64,000 bases of DNA from Mycobacterium cookii (GCF_010727945.1 NZ_AP022569.1:2046001-2110000); one strand, 5' to 3'; positions 43,520-51,722 are shown, counted from the first letter of the stretch. Program-made: numbers and translations. Notes: a model not told the origin generated them from the letters alone.

Positions 43520-43533
43520 GTGACTTTCGGCCC
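43520..43533. promoter_or_regulatory. DosR-like box upstream of the ATPase-rafH-fadD run
   Basis: GTGACTTTCGGCCC matches 11 of 14 core positions. It lies in the 81-base gap between the nitroreductase stop and the ATPase start. Confidence 0.55.
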
Positions 43534-43542
43534 CTATGTCGG

Positions 43543-44523
43543 TCAACCGAATTCGAGGACCGCCTCTAGCGGTCGCCGGGGCGTGGCCGCGGGCAGGTCT
43601 TCGATGGGCGGCGCAATGCCTGCCCGGATCAGCACCTGAGGTTCTCGCTGTTCGTCGATGAGCGTGCGGACGACGTCCCTGCTGTCGTCCAGTTCGATAA
43701 GGTGGGTGAGTGGGCACGTCGCCATGCCGGCCATCGTGCATTCGAGCAGCACAGTCGACAATGCCTCGCCGCAGCCCAACACATCAGCCGGAGAGTCGGA
43801 TTCGGTGGACAGCACCAAGATCTTCGACCGGTCTTCTGCGATCACGGCGCGACGGTCGCCGACACCTCGGGACGGGAACTCACGCGCGACGTCGACCCGA
43901 TACGACTCCTGACTCGAAGCCAGAGTTTCCGGAGGCATCCCCTCGTAGGCCACGAACGGCGCTGTCCACCATTGGAGTTCAGCCTGGTAAGTCAGATCGT
44001 CCTGGCGCAGCAATTCGGTGAGTCGCGAGGCTTCGGTCAGCTCCGCGCGCGCCTCGTCGGGCAACACGTCGAGCGTCGCGGCGGTATCGGCGATGCTGCC
44101 GCACAGCACCGGTTCGAACGAAGCCCAGTAGGTCGGATAATCCAGCGGTAGCCGATCGGTCCGCCGTTGCAGAATCGCATCGGCGCGTCGGCGCTGAACG
44201 TCGGAAACGACGTCGAGCGGGGTGAATGTGATTGATGCCAGCTGATTCTCGTTGCGCGGGTGGGGAAATCGATCGACGTGCGCCTGCCAGCCGGCTGCCA
44301 CCATGGCCACACAAAGATGGTGAAGGACCGCGCCGCAACTGATGATCGCCTCGCGCCCTGTGCGATCGGTGTGGTGCACCCGACGGCTCGGGTCGACATA
44401 GAGCCGCAACGTCGCGTCCGCGAATACCCACCGCCAGGGTTGGCTGTTGTGCACCGACGGAGCACGGCCTGCCAGCAGCACCGCATTCGCTATGACCTCG
44501 CGGGTCGGCGTCGCGTGCGGCAT
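43543..44523 (-). CDS. Acg-family nitroreductase-like protein (326 aa)
   Basis: Third member of this group in the window: 'LLAGRAPSVHNSQPWRWVFAD', 'REAIISCGAVLHHLCVAMVAAGW', 'ILQRRTDRLPLDYPTYW' and 'GEALSTVLLECTMAGMATCPLTHLIELD'. It is closer to the copy at 23373 than to that at 25220. GGGAGG lies 8 bases before the ATG. It begins 12 bases after the USP gene at 44536, a USP-nitroreductase unit with the reverse order of that at 23373-25192. Flavin binding is inferred. Confidence 0.86.
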   Translation of the reverse strand: MPHATPTREVIANAVLLAGRAPSVHNSQPWRWVFADATLRLYVDPSRRVHHTDRTGREAIISCGAVLHHLCVAMVAAGWQAHVDRFPHPRNENQLASITFTPLDVVSDVQRRRADAILQRRTDRLPLDYPTYWASFEPVLCGSIADTAATLDVLPDEARAELTEASRLTELLRQDDLTYQAELQWWTAPFVAYEGMPPETLASSQESYRVDVAREFPSRGVGDRRAVIAEDRSKILVLSTESDSPADVLGCGEALSTVLLECTMAGMATCPLTHLIELDDSRDVVRTLIDEQREPQVLIRAGIAPPIEDLPAATPRRPLEAVLEFG

Positions 44524-44535
44524 GAAACGTCCTCC

Positions 44536-45351
44536 CTAGGGTCGTCGGTCCTGGGCGGGGTCGCCCCTGAGAATCAGCAGGGGGCAATCAGTGTCGTAGA
44601 GGACGCTCTGAACGGCGGAGTCTGGCTGGCCGAGACCGTCTGCGCCGACCACGAACAGCTTCACCGACTGGGCGTGATCGTTGAGGTAATCGGCGATACT
44701 GCCGCGCACCGGTACGGAGTGAAAATCCAGGTCTGGCTCCGGGCCGATGCAGCTGTCCGCAGCGGCATCCGCTGCGGGACCGTCGAAGAGGTGACGCGGT
44801 ATCAAGATCCGCAGCGGCGCACGACGCAGCCGGGCCTCTCCCATCGCCCGCCGCACCAGCACCCGGTTCTGGGATGACCGGTCAAGACCTACCCCGATCC
44901 ATCCACCGCCGCCGCGTACGACCTTGTCGTGCCCGCGCAGCAGGGCTACGGGGCAGTGCGCAGATGCACTCAATGCCGAGGCCGTCGAGCCCAATCGTTT
45001 CAGGCGGGAATGCCGTGCTGCACCGAGACACATCATCGCCGCCGATCGAGACGCCCGCATCAAGGTAGCGACCGGGTGCTCGTGGACGATCTCGATCTCG
45101 ATCTTCACCGCCTGCTGCGACGCCTCGACTGCCATGAACGCGCTGCGGACAGCGATCTCGGCGGTCGCGAACCGGTGCGCGAAACTGTCGGCGTCTCTGC
45201 GGACGGGCTCGCGTGGATCGATGGCGTACACCAATCGAAGCGGGATATCGCGGGCAATTGCCTCGTCGACACCCCACAGTGCGGCCCCCACGGCGGCCGC
45301 GGAGCCGTCGATACCGACCACAACCGACGGCGGCGCCTCGACAGAGTGCAT
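44536..45351 (-). CDS. Universal stress protein with eroded nucleotide motif (271 aa)
   Basis: The first domain has 'VVVGIDGSAAAVGAALWGVDEA', but the expected G-2X-G-9X-G-S is reduced to 'GAARHSRLKRLGS': the second glycine is missing and the loop is shortened. The second domain ends 'GADGLGQPDSAVQSVLYDTDCPLLIL' without the motif. It probably does not bind ATP in the Rv2623 manner. It is otherwise collinear with the Rv3134c type. The DosR-like box at 45428 is centred about 83 bases upstream, and a nitroreductase gene follows. Confidence 0.85.
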   Translation of the reverse strand: MHSVEAPPSVVVGIDGSAAAVGAALWGVDEAIARDIPLRLVYAIDPREPVRRDADSFAHRFATAEIAVRSAFMAVEASQQAVKIEIEIVHEHPVATLMRASRSAAMMCLGAARHSRLKRLGSTASALSASAHCPVALLRGHDKVVRGGGGWIGVGLDRSSQNRVLVRRAMGEARLRRAPLRILIPRHLFDGPAADAAADSCIGPEPDLDFHSVPVRGSIADYLNDHAQSVKLFVVGADGLGQPDSAVQSVLYDTDCPLLILRGDPAQDRRP

Positions 45352-45427
45352 GCCGGCCTCCAGAAGTCGAGAGCGCGACTACCTCGCGTCGAGTCTGACG
45401 CTAATCGATTTCGGCGGCGTCGTTGAG

Positions 45428-45441
45428 GGGCCATTAGTCCC
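45428..45441. promoter_or_regulatory. DosR-like box upstream of the 44536 USP gene
   Basis: GGGCCATTAGTCCC matches 12 of 14 core positions, with additional G and C at its flanks. The only plausible target is the leftward USP-nitroreductase unit, because the pruB gene on the other side ends here. Confidence 0.7.
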
Positions 45442-45468
45442 CCAACCCGTCGCCGATGGTCACGGCTG

Positions 45469-46437
45469 TCAGTGGCCGCGTCGCGCGAGTGCCCGCATGA
45501 AGAACGTCAGGTTCGCCGGTCGCTCGGCCAGCCGCCGCATGAAGTACCCGTACCACTGGGTGCCGAACGGCACGTAGACCCGGACTTGGTCACCGTCCAC
45601 CGCCAGCCTCGACTGCTCGTCGTCGCGCACACCGTAGAGCATCTGATATTCGAAATCACTTGTGCTTCGCCCGTACTCGCGGACCAACGCCGGCACGGCA
45701 TCGATGACCACCGGATCGTGCGAGGCGACCATCGGATACCCGGCGCCCGCCATCAGCACCGCAAGGCAACTCAGGTACGAGTCGGTGACCGCCGCGTGAT
45801 CCCGGTACGCGATGGACACGGGTTCGTCGTAGGCGCCTTTACACAGCCGGACCCTGGTCCCGGTTTTCGCGAACTGGGCGCAGTCGCTGAGCGTGCGCCG
45901 CAGGTAGGCCTGCAGAACCACACCCAGCCAAGGGAATTCGGTCTGCAGATCGGCCGCGATCGACAACGTGGAGTCGGTGGTGGTGTGGTCCTCGGCGTCG
46001 ACGGTCACCCAGACACCGACCTGTTCTGCCCGTTCGCAGATGCTGTGTGCGTTCGCGAATGCGATCTTCTCGCCGTCGCGGTCCAGGGCCTGCCCGAGTG
46101 CCGACAGCTTCAGCGACACCTCCAGCGGGCGCACCCCGGTGTGGACGGCATCCGGTCGCCGGCCCAGTGCGTCGAGCAGCTCGAGGTAGGCACCTACGGT
46201 GGCGTTCGCGCCGCCGACGTCGGTGACGTCTTCACCCAGATAGTCGATGCTGACCATTCGGCGCGAAGTTCGCAGTGCGGCAACGCTGTCCAGCGCTCGA
46301 TCGAGGGTCGCGCCGGGCACGAACCGGTGCACGACCTTGCGGGTAACGGGCAGGCGTTCGGCGGTGCGACGCAGCCCGTCGGAGCGGCCGGCCGACAGGA
46401 TCGCCGGCCGCAACGTCTTCGCAAACAGACCGGGCAT
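45469..46437 (-). CDS. pruB: Proline dehydrogenase (322 aa)
   Basis: It oxidises proline to pyrroline-5-carboxylate with FAD. Typical PutA-barrel blocks are 'EVSLKLSALGQ', 'VTVDAEDHTTTDSTL', 'GVVLQAYLRRTLSDC', 'RVRLCKGAYDEP', 'YPMVASHDPVVIDA', 'FEYQMLYGVR' and 'VRVYVPFGTQWYGYFMRRLAERPAN'. The length matches the monofunctional actinobacterial enzyme (Rv1188, 329 aa). Its ATG follows the stop of pruA without a spacer base, so translation is coupled. Electrons probably enter the quinone pool. Confidence 0.95.
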   Translation of the reverse strand: MPGLFAKTLRPAILSAGRSDGLRRTAERLPVTRKVVHRFVPGATLDRALDSVAALRTSRRMVSIDYLGEDVTDVGGANATVGAYLELLDALGRRPDAVHTGVRPLEVSLKLSALGQALDRDGEKIAFANAHSICERAEQVGVWVTVDAEDHTTTDSTLSIAADLQTEFPWLGVVLQAYLRRTLSDCAQFAKTGTRVRLCKGAYDEPVSIAYRDHAAVTDSYLSCLAVLMAGAGYPMVASHDPVVIDAVPALVREYGRSTSDFEYQMLYGVRDDEQSRLAVDGDQVRVYVPFGTQWYGYFMRRLAERPANLTFFMRALARRGH

Positions 46438-48069
46438 TTAGTCTCCCGCCATGTGCGGGTAGCGGTGATCGGTCGGCGGGACGAAGTTCTCCTTGATCGA
46501 GCGAGCCGATGTCCAGCGCAACAGGTTCTGCGCGGAGCCGGCCTTGTCGTTGGTCCCCGATCCGCGCGAGCCACCGAACGGCTGGCGACCGACCACCGCT
46601 CCGGTCGGCTTGTCGTTGACGTAGAAGTTGCCTGCCGTGAACCGCAATCGGTTCTGGGCGGTCTGCACGGCGTCGCGGTCGTCGGCGATCACCGCACCGG
46701 TCAACGCATACCGCGATCCGGTGTCGACGACGTCGAGAATCCGGTCGAACTCGTCGTCGGGGTAGACGTGCACCGACAGCAGCGGACCGAAGTATTCGGT
46801 CGAGAAGGCCTCGTCGGTCGGGTCGTCGGACAGCAGCACCGTCGGACGCACGAAATAGCCTTCGCTGTCGTCGTATTCGCCGCCGACGGCAATGGTGATT
46901 CCGGCCGCGCTTTTCGCACGCTCGATGGCGTCGACGTTCTTGGCGAAGGCCCGCTCGTCGATCAGCGCCCCGCCGAAGTTGGTGAGGTCGGTGACGTCGC
47001 CGAACGGCAACTCGGCGGTGGCGGCCAAGAAGTCGTCGCCCATCTGCTGCCACACCGAGTGCGCGATGAACGCCCGCGACGCCGCCGAGCACTTCTGCCC
47101 TTGGTAGTCGAAGGCACCACGAATCAAGGCTGTGCGCAACACATCCGGCTGCGCTGAGGCGTGGGCGACCACGAAGTCTTTGCCGCCGGTCTCGCCCACC
47201 AACCGTGGGTAGCTGTGGTAATGCTCGATGTTGACGCCGACCTGCTGCCACAGTCGCTGGAACGTCGCCGTCGACCCGGTGAAGTGAATGCCGGCCAGTC
47301 GCGGATCAGCCAGCGCCACCTCGGAAACCGCGTAGCCGTCGCCGGTGACCAGGTTGATCACCCCGGGCGGCAGGCCGGCCGCCTCCAGCAGTTGCATGGT
47401 CATATACGCCGACAGCGTCTGGGTGATCGACGGCTTCCACACCACGGTGTTGCCCATCAACGCCGGCGCGGTCGGCAGATTCGCGGCGATCGCGGTGAAG
47501 TTGAACGGCGTGATCGCGTAGACGAATCCGTCCAGGGGGCGGTAGTCGGTGCGATTCCACTCGCCTCGGGTGCTCATCGGCTGCTGGGCCAGGATCTGTC
47601 GGGCGAAAGTGACGTTGAACCGCCAGAAGTCGGCCAGCTCGCAAGGCGCGTCGATCTCGGCCTGGTAGGCCGTCTTGGACTGGCCCAGCATGGTCGCGGC
47701 CGCGATCTTCTCCCGCCATGAGCCCGACAGCAGATCGGCAGCGCGCAGGAAGATCGCGGCACGCTCGTCGAAAGGCATTGCCGCCCAGTGCATCCTGGCC
47801 GCCATCGCGGCGTCGACGGCGGCGCCGGCATCGGCTGGTTGGGCGTTGGTCAGCGTGCCCAGCGTCGCCGAGTGGCGGTGCGGCTGCACGACGTCGATCC
47901 GCTCACCGCCGCCCATCCGGTGCGAGCCGGCGATGACGTGCGGCAGGTCGATCGGGTTCTCCGCAAGATCGACGAGCGCGGTCTGCAGCCGCGCCCGTTC
48001 CGGAGAGTTCGGGGCGTAGTCATGGATCGGTTCGTTGACGGGTGGTGGAACCTCGGTGATCGCGTCCAT
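46438..48069 (-). CDS. pruA: Delta-1-pyrroline-5-carboxylate dehydrogenase (543 aa)
   Basis: It converts the product of proline dehydrogenase to glutamate with NAD+. Aldehyde-dehydrogenase features: 'TPFNFTAIAANLPTAPALMGNTVVWKPS', 'FTGSTATFQRLW', 'GGKDFVVAHASA', catalytic Cys327 in 'GQKCSAASRAFI', and 'EYFGPLLSVHVY'. The ATG at 48069 gives 543 residues, the size of M. tuberculosis Rv1187, and the N-terminus 'MDAITEVPPPVNEPIHDY' fits. Gene order regulator-pruA-pruB is that of M. tuberculosis. The divergent regulator gene begins 84 bases away. Confidence 0.95.
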   Translation of the reverse strand: MDAITEVPPPVNEPIHDYAPNSPERARLQTALVDLAENPIDLPHVIAGSHRMGGGERIDVVQPHRHSATLGTLTNAQPADAGAAVDAAMAARMHWAAMPFDERAAIFLRAADLLSGSWREKIAAATMLGQSKTAYQAEIDAPCELADFWRFNVTFARQILAQQPMSTRGEWNRTDYRPLDGFVYAITPFNFTAIAANLPTAPALMGNTVVWKPSITQTLSAYMTMQLLEAAGLPPGVINLVTGDGYAVSEVALADPRLAGIHFTGSTATFQRLWQQVGVNIEHYHSYPRLVGETGGKDFVVAHASAQPDVLRTALIRGAFDYQGQKCSAASRAFIAHSVWQQMGDDFLAATAELPFGDVTDLTNFGGALIDERAFAKNVDAIERAKSAAGITIAVGGEYDDSEGYFVRPTVLLSDDPTDEAFSTEYFGPLLSVHVYPDDEFDRILDVVDTGSRYALTGAVIADDRDAVQTAQNRLRFTAGNFYVNDKPTGAVVGRQPFGGSRGSGTNDKAGSAQNLLRWTSARSIKENFVPPTDHRYPHMAGD

Positions 48070-48111
48070 GTGCTCAAGGATCCCAGTGACACAGATGCAC
48101 AAGCTTGGCTG

Positions 48112-48152
48112 ATCGGACAACGAATTGCAGTCTTGCTAGTAAAATCGGACAA
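48112..48152. promoter_or_regulatory. Paired ATCGGACAA sites in the pruA/regulator divergent promoter
   Basis: The nonamer ATCGGACAA occurs at 48112-48120 and again at 48144-48152 in the same orientation, 32 bases apart (about three helical turns). The only gap here is 84 bases. The second copy abuts the regulator start codon. A binding site for the PucR-type regulator is likely by position (inference). Confidence 0.4.
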
Positions 48153-48153
48153 G

Positions 48154-49740
48154 ATGATGTCGGCCGGGATCGGACTTGGTCAGCTGCTGTTGGCCCTGGA
48201 TACCACGGTGGCGAGCCTCGTCGAGGCGCCCCGCGGTCTGGATCTGACGGTGGCTTCTGCCGCGCTGATCGACTCCGACGATGTCCGGCTCGGCCTGGCC
48301 AGCGGCGCCGACTCCGCGGATGTCTTCTTCCTGGTCGGCGTCTCCGACGACGAGGCGCAGCGCTGGATCGACACCGGCCCGGTGGGACGCGCTCCGGTGG
48401 CCGTCTTCGCCAAGAATCCGACCGACGTGCTGGTGGCCCGGGCCGCCGCGGCGGGCACGGCGGTGGTGGCCGTGGAACCGCAGGCCCGCTGGGAGCGGAT
48501 CTATCGGCTGGTCGATCACGTCCTCGCGCACCACGGCGACCGGGCCGACCCACAGCACGACTCCGGCACCGACTTGTTCGGCCTGGCGCAGTCGCTGGCC
48601 GACCGGGTCCACGGCATGGTCAGCATCGAGGACGCGCAGTCGCACGTCCTGGCGTATTCGGCGTCTAACGACGAGGCCGACGAGTTGCGGCGGCTGTCGA
48701 TCCTGGGCCGCGCCGGGCCGCCCGAGCACCTGAAGTGGATCGGCCAATGGGGCATCTTCGACGCGCTGCGCGCCGGTGGCGACGTGGTCCGGGTCGCCGA
48801 GCGGCCCGAACTGGGCCTGCGACCGCGCCTCGCGGTCGGTGTTCACCAACCCAGCGTCGACGCCCGCCGGACACCGGCCTTCGCCGGCACCATCTGGGTG
48901 CAGCAGGGCTCCCGTCCGCTGGCAGACGACGCCGAGGAGGTGATGCGGGGAGCGGCGGTATTGGCAGCACGCATCATGGCCCGGCTGACGGCGAGGCCGT
49001 CGACGCACGCGTTACGCGCCCAGCAGCTGCTGGGCCTGGTCGACGGCGGGCCGGTCGACGTCGATGCGATCAGCCGGGAGCTGGGCATCGTCAGCGACGG
49101 CAACGCCGCCCTGATCGCCTTTCACAGTCCCAGCCCTCATGATCGGTTGGCCGATGTTCTCGCGTTGAGCGCCAATGCTTTTCGCGCTGATGCCCAGGTT
49201 GGTTCGCGCGGCTCGCGGGTGTATGTGCTGCTGCCCGACACGACAAAGCGCTCGTCATTGCAGTCCTGGATTCGTGGCACGATCAGCGCATTGCACAGCG
49301 AGCTGGGACTGCGACTGCGGGCGGTGGTCGCGGCTCCGCTGCCCGGTCTGGCGGGCTTGCCCGGGGTGCGCGCAGAGGTCGACCGCGTGCTGGATAGCGC
49401 TGAGCGCCATCCAGATTCGTTCACCTCTGTGACGTCGCTGACCGAGGCGCATACCACAGTTCTGCTCGACGAGATCATGACGATGGTCGGCGCCAACCCG
49501 CGACTCGTCGATCCACGAGTTCGCGAATTGCAGGCCCACGACCCGGCGTTGACGCAGACGCTGCGGGTGTATCTCGACGGTTTCGGTGATGTCGCCGCCG
49601 CGGCGGAGCGGTTGCATGTCCACCCCAACACCGTGCGCTACCGGATTCGCCGCATCGAGACGCTGCTGGCGACGTCGCTGGCCGATCCCGACGCTCGGCT
49701 GTTGCTCTCACTCGGATTGCGCGTAGTTGATCAGAGCTAG
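48154..49740 (+). CDS. PucR-family transcriptional regulator of proline catabolism (528 aa)
   Basis: The C-terminal PucR helix-turn-helix is 'VYLDGFGDVAAAAERLHVHPNTVRYRIRRIETLLATSLADPDARLLLSLGLR'. Upstream are a PucR-like N-terminal sensor region and a GGDEF-like/linker region. It corresponds in place to Rv1186c, reported to activate pruA-pruB in response to proline. The start at the ATG pair at 48154/48157 is set by homology in length; there is hardly any ribosome site, so the mRNA may be leaderless. The longer open frame to 47788 lies antisense inside pruA and is not coding. Confidence 0.88.
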   Translation: MMSAGIGLGQLLLALDTTVASLVEAPRGLDLTVASAALIDSDDVRLGLASGADSADVFFLVGVSDDEAQRWIDTGPVGRAPVAVFAKNPTDVLVARAAAAGTAVVAVEPQARWERIYRLVDHVLAHHGDRADPQHDSGTDLFGLAQSLADRVHGMVSIEDAQSHVLAYSASNDEADELRRLSILGRAGPPEHLKWIGQWGIFDALRAGGDVVRVAERPELGLRPRLAVGVHQPSVDARRTPAFAGTIWVQQGSRPLADDAEEVMRGAAVLAARIMARLTARPSTHALRAQQLLGLVDGGPVDVDAISRELGIVSDGNAALIAFHSPSPHDRLADVLALSANAFRADAQVGSRGSRVYVLLPDTTKRSSLQSWIRGTISALHSELGLRLRAVVAAPLPGLAGLPGVRAEVDRVLDSAERHPDSFTSVTSLTEAHTTVLLDEIMTMVGANPRLVDPRVRELQAHDPALTQTLRVYLDGFGDVAAAAERLHVHPNTVRYRIRRIETLLATSLADPDARLLLSLGLRVVDQS

Positions 49741-49850
49741 CGTCGAGCAAACATAGCGCGATCACGTGATCTCGCATTGACAATGGTTATCTTCAGCATG
49801 AACGTAACTTCAAGCGGCACACCAATTTTCCTTCAGCTAAGCTGCATTGG
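49741..49850. promoter_or_regulatory. AT-richer promoter region of stf0-cysD-cysNC
   Basis: The 110-base gap is noticeably richer in A/T than its surroundings. It contains a perfect 12-base palindrome GATCACGTGATC at 49760-49771, and 'TGACAATGGTTATCTTCA' at about 49777-49794, loosely similar to Fur/Zur-type boxes. No sulfur-control motif is recognised. Confidence 0.35.
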
Positions 49851-50654
49851 GTGACAGACCACCCGTCGGCTTACCTGGTGCTGGCCTCTCAGCGGAGCGG
49901 CAGCACCCTGCTCGTCGAGTCGCTGCGAGCAACCGGCGTCGCGGGCGAACCGCAAGAGTTTTTCCAGTATCTGCCGTCCACCAGCCAGGCCCCGCAGCCG
50001 CGGGAGTGGTTCGCCGATGCCGACGACGAGTCCATTCGCCAGTTGCTCGATCCGTTGGACGCGGGCAAACCGGACCTGGCGCCAGCCGAGATCTGGCGCG
50101 ACTACATCCGCACCGTCGGACGGACACCCAACGGTGTATGGGGCGGCAAGCTGATGTGGAACCAGACACCGCTGCTGCTGGAGCGGGCCAGTCAACTGCC
50201 GAATCGATCCGGCGACGGACTGCTGGCCGCAATTCGCGACGTGGTCGGCCAGGAGCCGTTGCTCATCCACATTCACCGACCCGACGTGGTTTCGCAGGCG
50301 GTGTCGTTCTGGCGCGCGGTGCAGACGCGGGTGTGGCGCGGCAGGCCCGACCCCATCCGCGACGCCCGTGCCACTTACCACGCCGGCGCTATCGCACACG
50401 TCGTCACGATGCTCCGCGAACAGGAAAAGGGCTGGCAGAACTGGTTCGCCGAGGAAGATGTCAAGCCGTTTGAGGTGCCGTATCCGGTGTTGTGGCGCAA
50501 CCTGACCGAGGTGGTCGGCACCATCCTCGAGACGTTGGGGCTCGATCCTCAGTTGGCACCGCGGCCGGTGCTGGAGCGCCAGGCGGATAAGCGCTCCGAT
50601 GAATGGGTAGACCGCTACCGCGAAGACGCCGAGAGGGAAGGGCTCCCGCTATGA
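49851..50654 (+). CDS. stf0: Trehalose 2-sulfotransferase Stf0 (267 aa)
   Basis: It transfers sulfate from PAPS to trehalose, the first step of sulfolipid-type glycolipids. The PAPS-binding loop 'SQRSGST' is at residues 13-19. Glu33/Glu36 lie in 'GEPQEFFQ', where the general base of Stf0 is found. '[27 protein letters not shown]' and '[12 protein letters not shown]' are nearly the same as in M. tuberculosis Stf0 (Rv0295c). The GTG at 49851 opens the aligned N-terminus. Its stop overlaps the cysD ATG, linking PAPS use directly to PAPS supply; in M. tuberculosis the two are not adjacent. Confidence 0.93.
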   Translation: MTDHPSAYLVLASQRSGSTLLVESLRATGVAGEPQEFFQYLPSTSQAPQPREWFADADDESIRQLLDPLDAGKPDLAPAEIWRDYIRTVGRTPNGVWGGKLMWNQTPLLLERASQLPNRSGDGLLAAIRDVVGQEPLLIHIHRPDVVSQAVSFWRAVQTRVWRGRPDPIRDARATYHAGAIAHVVTMLREQEKGWQNWFAEEDVKPFEVPYPVLWRNLTEVVGTILETLGLDPQLAPRPVLERQADKRSDEWVDRYREDAEREGLPL

Positions 50655-51571
50655 CCGCTCCGGTGACCGAGGCAAAACGCGTCGACGAACTGCGGCTGCT
50701 CGAAGCCGAAGCGGTACACATCATCCGCGAAGTCGTCGCCGAGTTGGAGCGTCCGGTTCTGCTGTTCTCCGCGGGTAAGGACTCCATCGTGTTACTCCGG
50801 TTGGCGGAGAAGGCGTTTCGGCCCCTGCCGCTGCCGTTCCCGGTCATGCACGTCGACACCGGCCACAACTTTCCCGAGGTGATCGAGTTCCGCGACCGCC
50901 GTGTCACCGGCGAGGGACACAAGTTGATCGTCGCCTCCGTTCAAAAGTCGATCGACAACGGCCGGGTCGCCGACCCCGGCCCGAACGCCTCACGCAACCG
51001 GGCGCAGACCCGAACACTGCTCGACGCGCTCGACGCCGGTGAGTTCGACGCGGCGTTCGGTGGCGCCCGCCGTGACGAGGAGCGCGCTCGCGCCAAGGAA
51101 CGAATCCTGAGCTTCCGCGACGAGTTCGGCCAGTGGGACCCGCGCGCTCAGCGCCCCGAGCCGTGGTCGCTGTACAACGGCCGGATCAAGAAGGGCGAGC
51201 AGGTACGGGTGTTCCCGCTGAGCAACTGGACCGAACTCGACGTCTGGCGCTACATCGAGCTGGAAAGCCTTGAGATACCGGCGATTTACTACGCCCACGA
51301 ACGCGAGGTGTTCGAACGCGACGGCATTCTGCTGGCGGTGTCGGAGTACGCCGCACCGCAGGGCGGTGAATCCGTGGCCACCGAGTGGGTGCGCTACCGC
51401 ACCGTCGGCGACCTGACCATCACCGGCGCGGTGCGTTCCACGGCCACCGAGATCAGCGGCGTGATCGAAGAAATCTCCGCCGCGACGGTGTCCGAGCGCG
51501 GTGAAACCCGTGCCGATGACCGCACCTCGGCCGCAGCGATGGAAGACCGCAAGCGAGAGGGTTACTTCTGA
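50651..51571 (+). CDS. cysD: Sulfate adenylyltransferase subunit 2, CysD (306 aa)
   Basis: It forms adenosine 5'-phosphosulfate from ATP and sulfate together with the CysN GTPase. The PP-loop is 'SAGKDS' (40-45), followed by '[18 protein letters not shown]', '[15 protein letters not shown]', '[18 protein letters not shown]' and 'GYF' at the end, all standard. The ATG overlaps the stf0 stop (ATGA). Its own TGA overlaps the ATG of the first 37-base repeat unit, so ribosomes would pass through the repeat array before cysNC. Confidence 0.95.
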   Translation: MTAPVTEAKRVDELRLLEAEAVHIIREVVAELERPVLLFSAGKDSIVLLRLAEKAFRPLPLPFPVMHVDTGHNFPEVIEFRDRRVTGEGHKLIVASVQKSIDNGRVADPGPNASRNRAQTRTLLDALDAGEFDAAFGGARRDEERARAKERILSFRDEFGQWDPRAQRPEPWSLYNGRIKKGEQVRVFPLSNWTELDVWRYIELESLEIPAIYYAHEREVFERDGILLAVSEYAAPQGGESVATEWVRYRTVGDLTITGAVRSTATEISGVIEEISAATVSERGETRADDRTSAAAMEDRKREGYF

Positions 51572-51722
51572 TGAGCATGAGCGAAGAAGAACAGAAGGCC
51601 TGAGCTGATGAGCATGAGCGAAGAAGAACAGAAGGCCTGAGCTGATGAGCATGAGCGAAGAAGAACAGAAGGCCTGAGCTGATGAGCGTGAGCGAAGAAG
51701 AACGAAAGGGGCCTGAGCTGAG
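51571..51722 (+). repeat. 37-bp tandem repeats between cysD and cysNC, each with a 10-codon frame
   Basis: Three perfect 37-base copies (51571-51607, 51608-51644, 51645-51681) are followed by a diverged fourth of 41 bases (51682-51722) that ends at the cysNC start. Each perfect copy opens with an ATG and encodes [10 protein letters not shown] then TGA; the next ATG comes 4 bases later. The first ATG overlaps the cysD stop as TGATG. The fourth copy reads 'MSVSEEERKGPELR'-like and runs out of frame with cysNC. The arrangement parallels MIRU elements but the sequence is different. Confidence 0.85.

Noticed and set aside
47788..48153. Long N-terminal extension of the PucR-type regulator
   Set aside because: It lies antisense within pruA and lacks regulator-like sequence; the ATG pair at 48154/48157 fits the homologue length.
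51571..51722. CRISPR-like array between cysD and cysNC
   Set aside because: Head-to-tail 37-mers with no unique spacers; each copy is a small reading frame.
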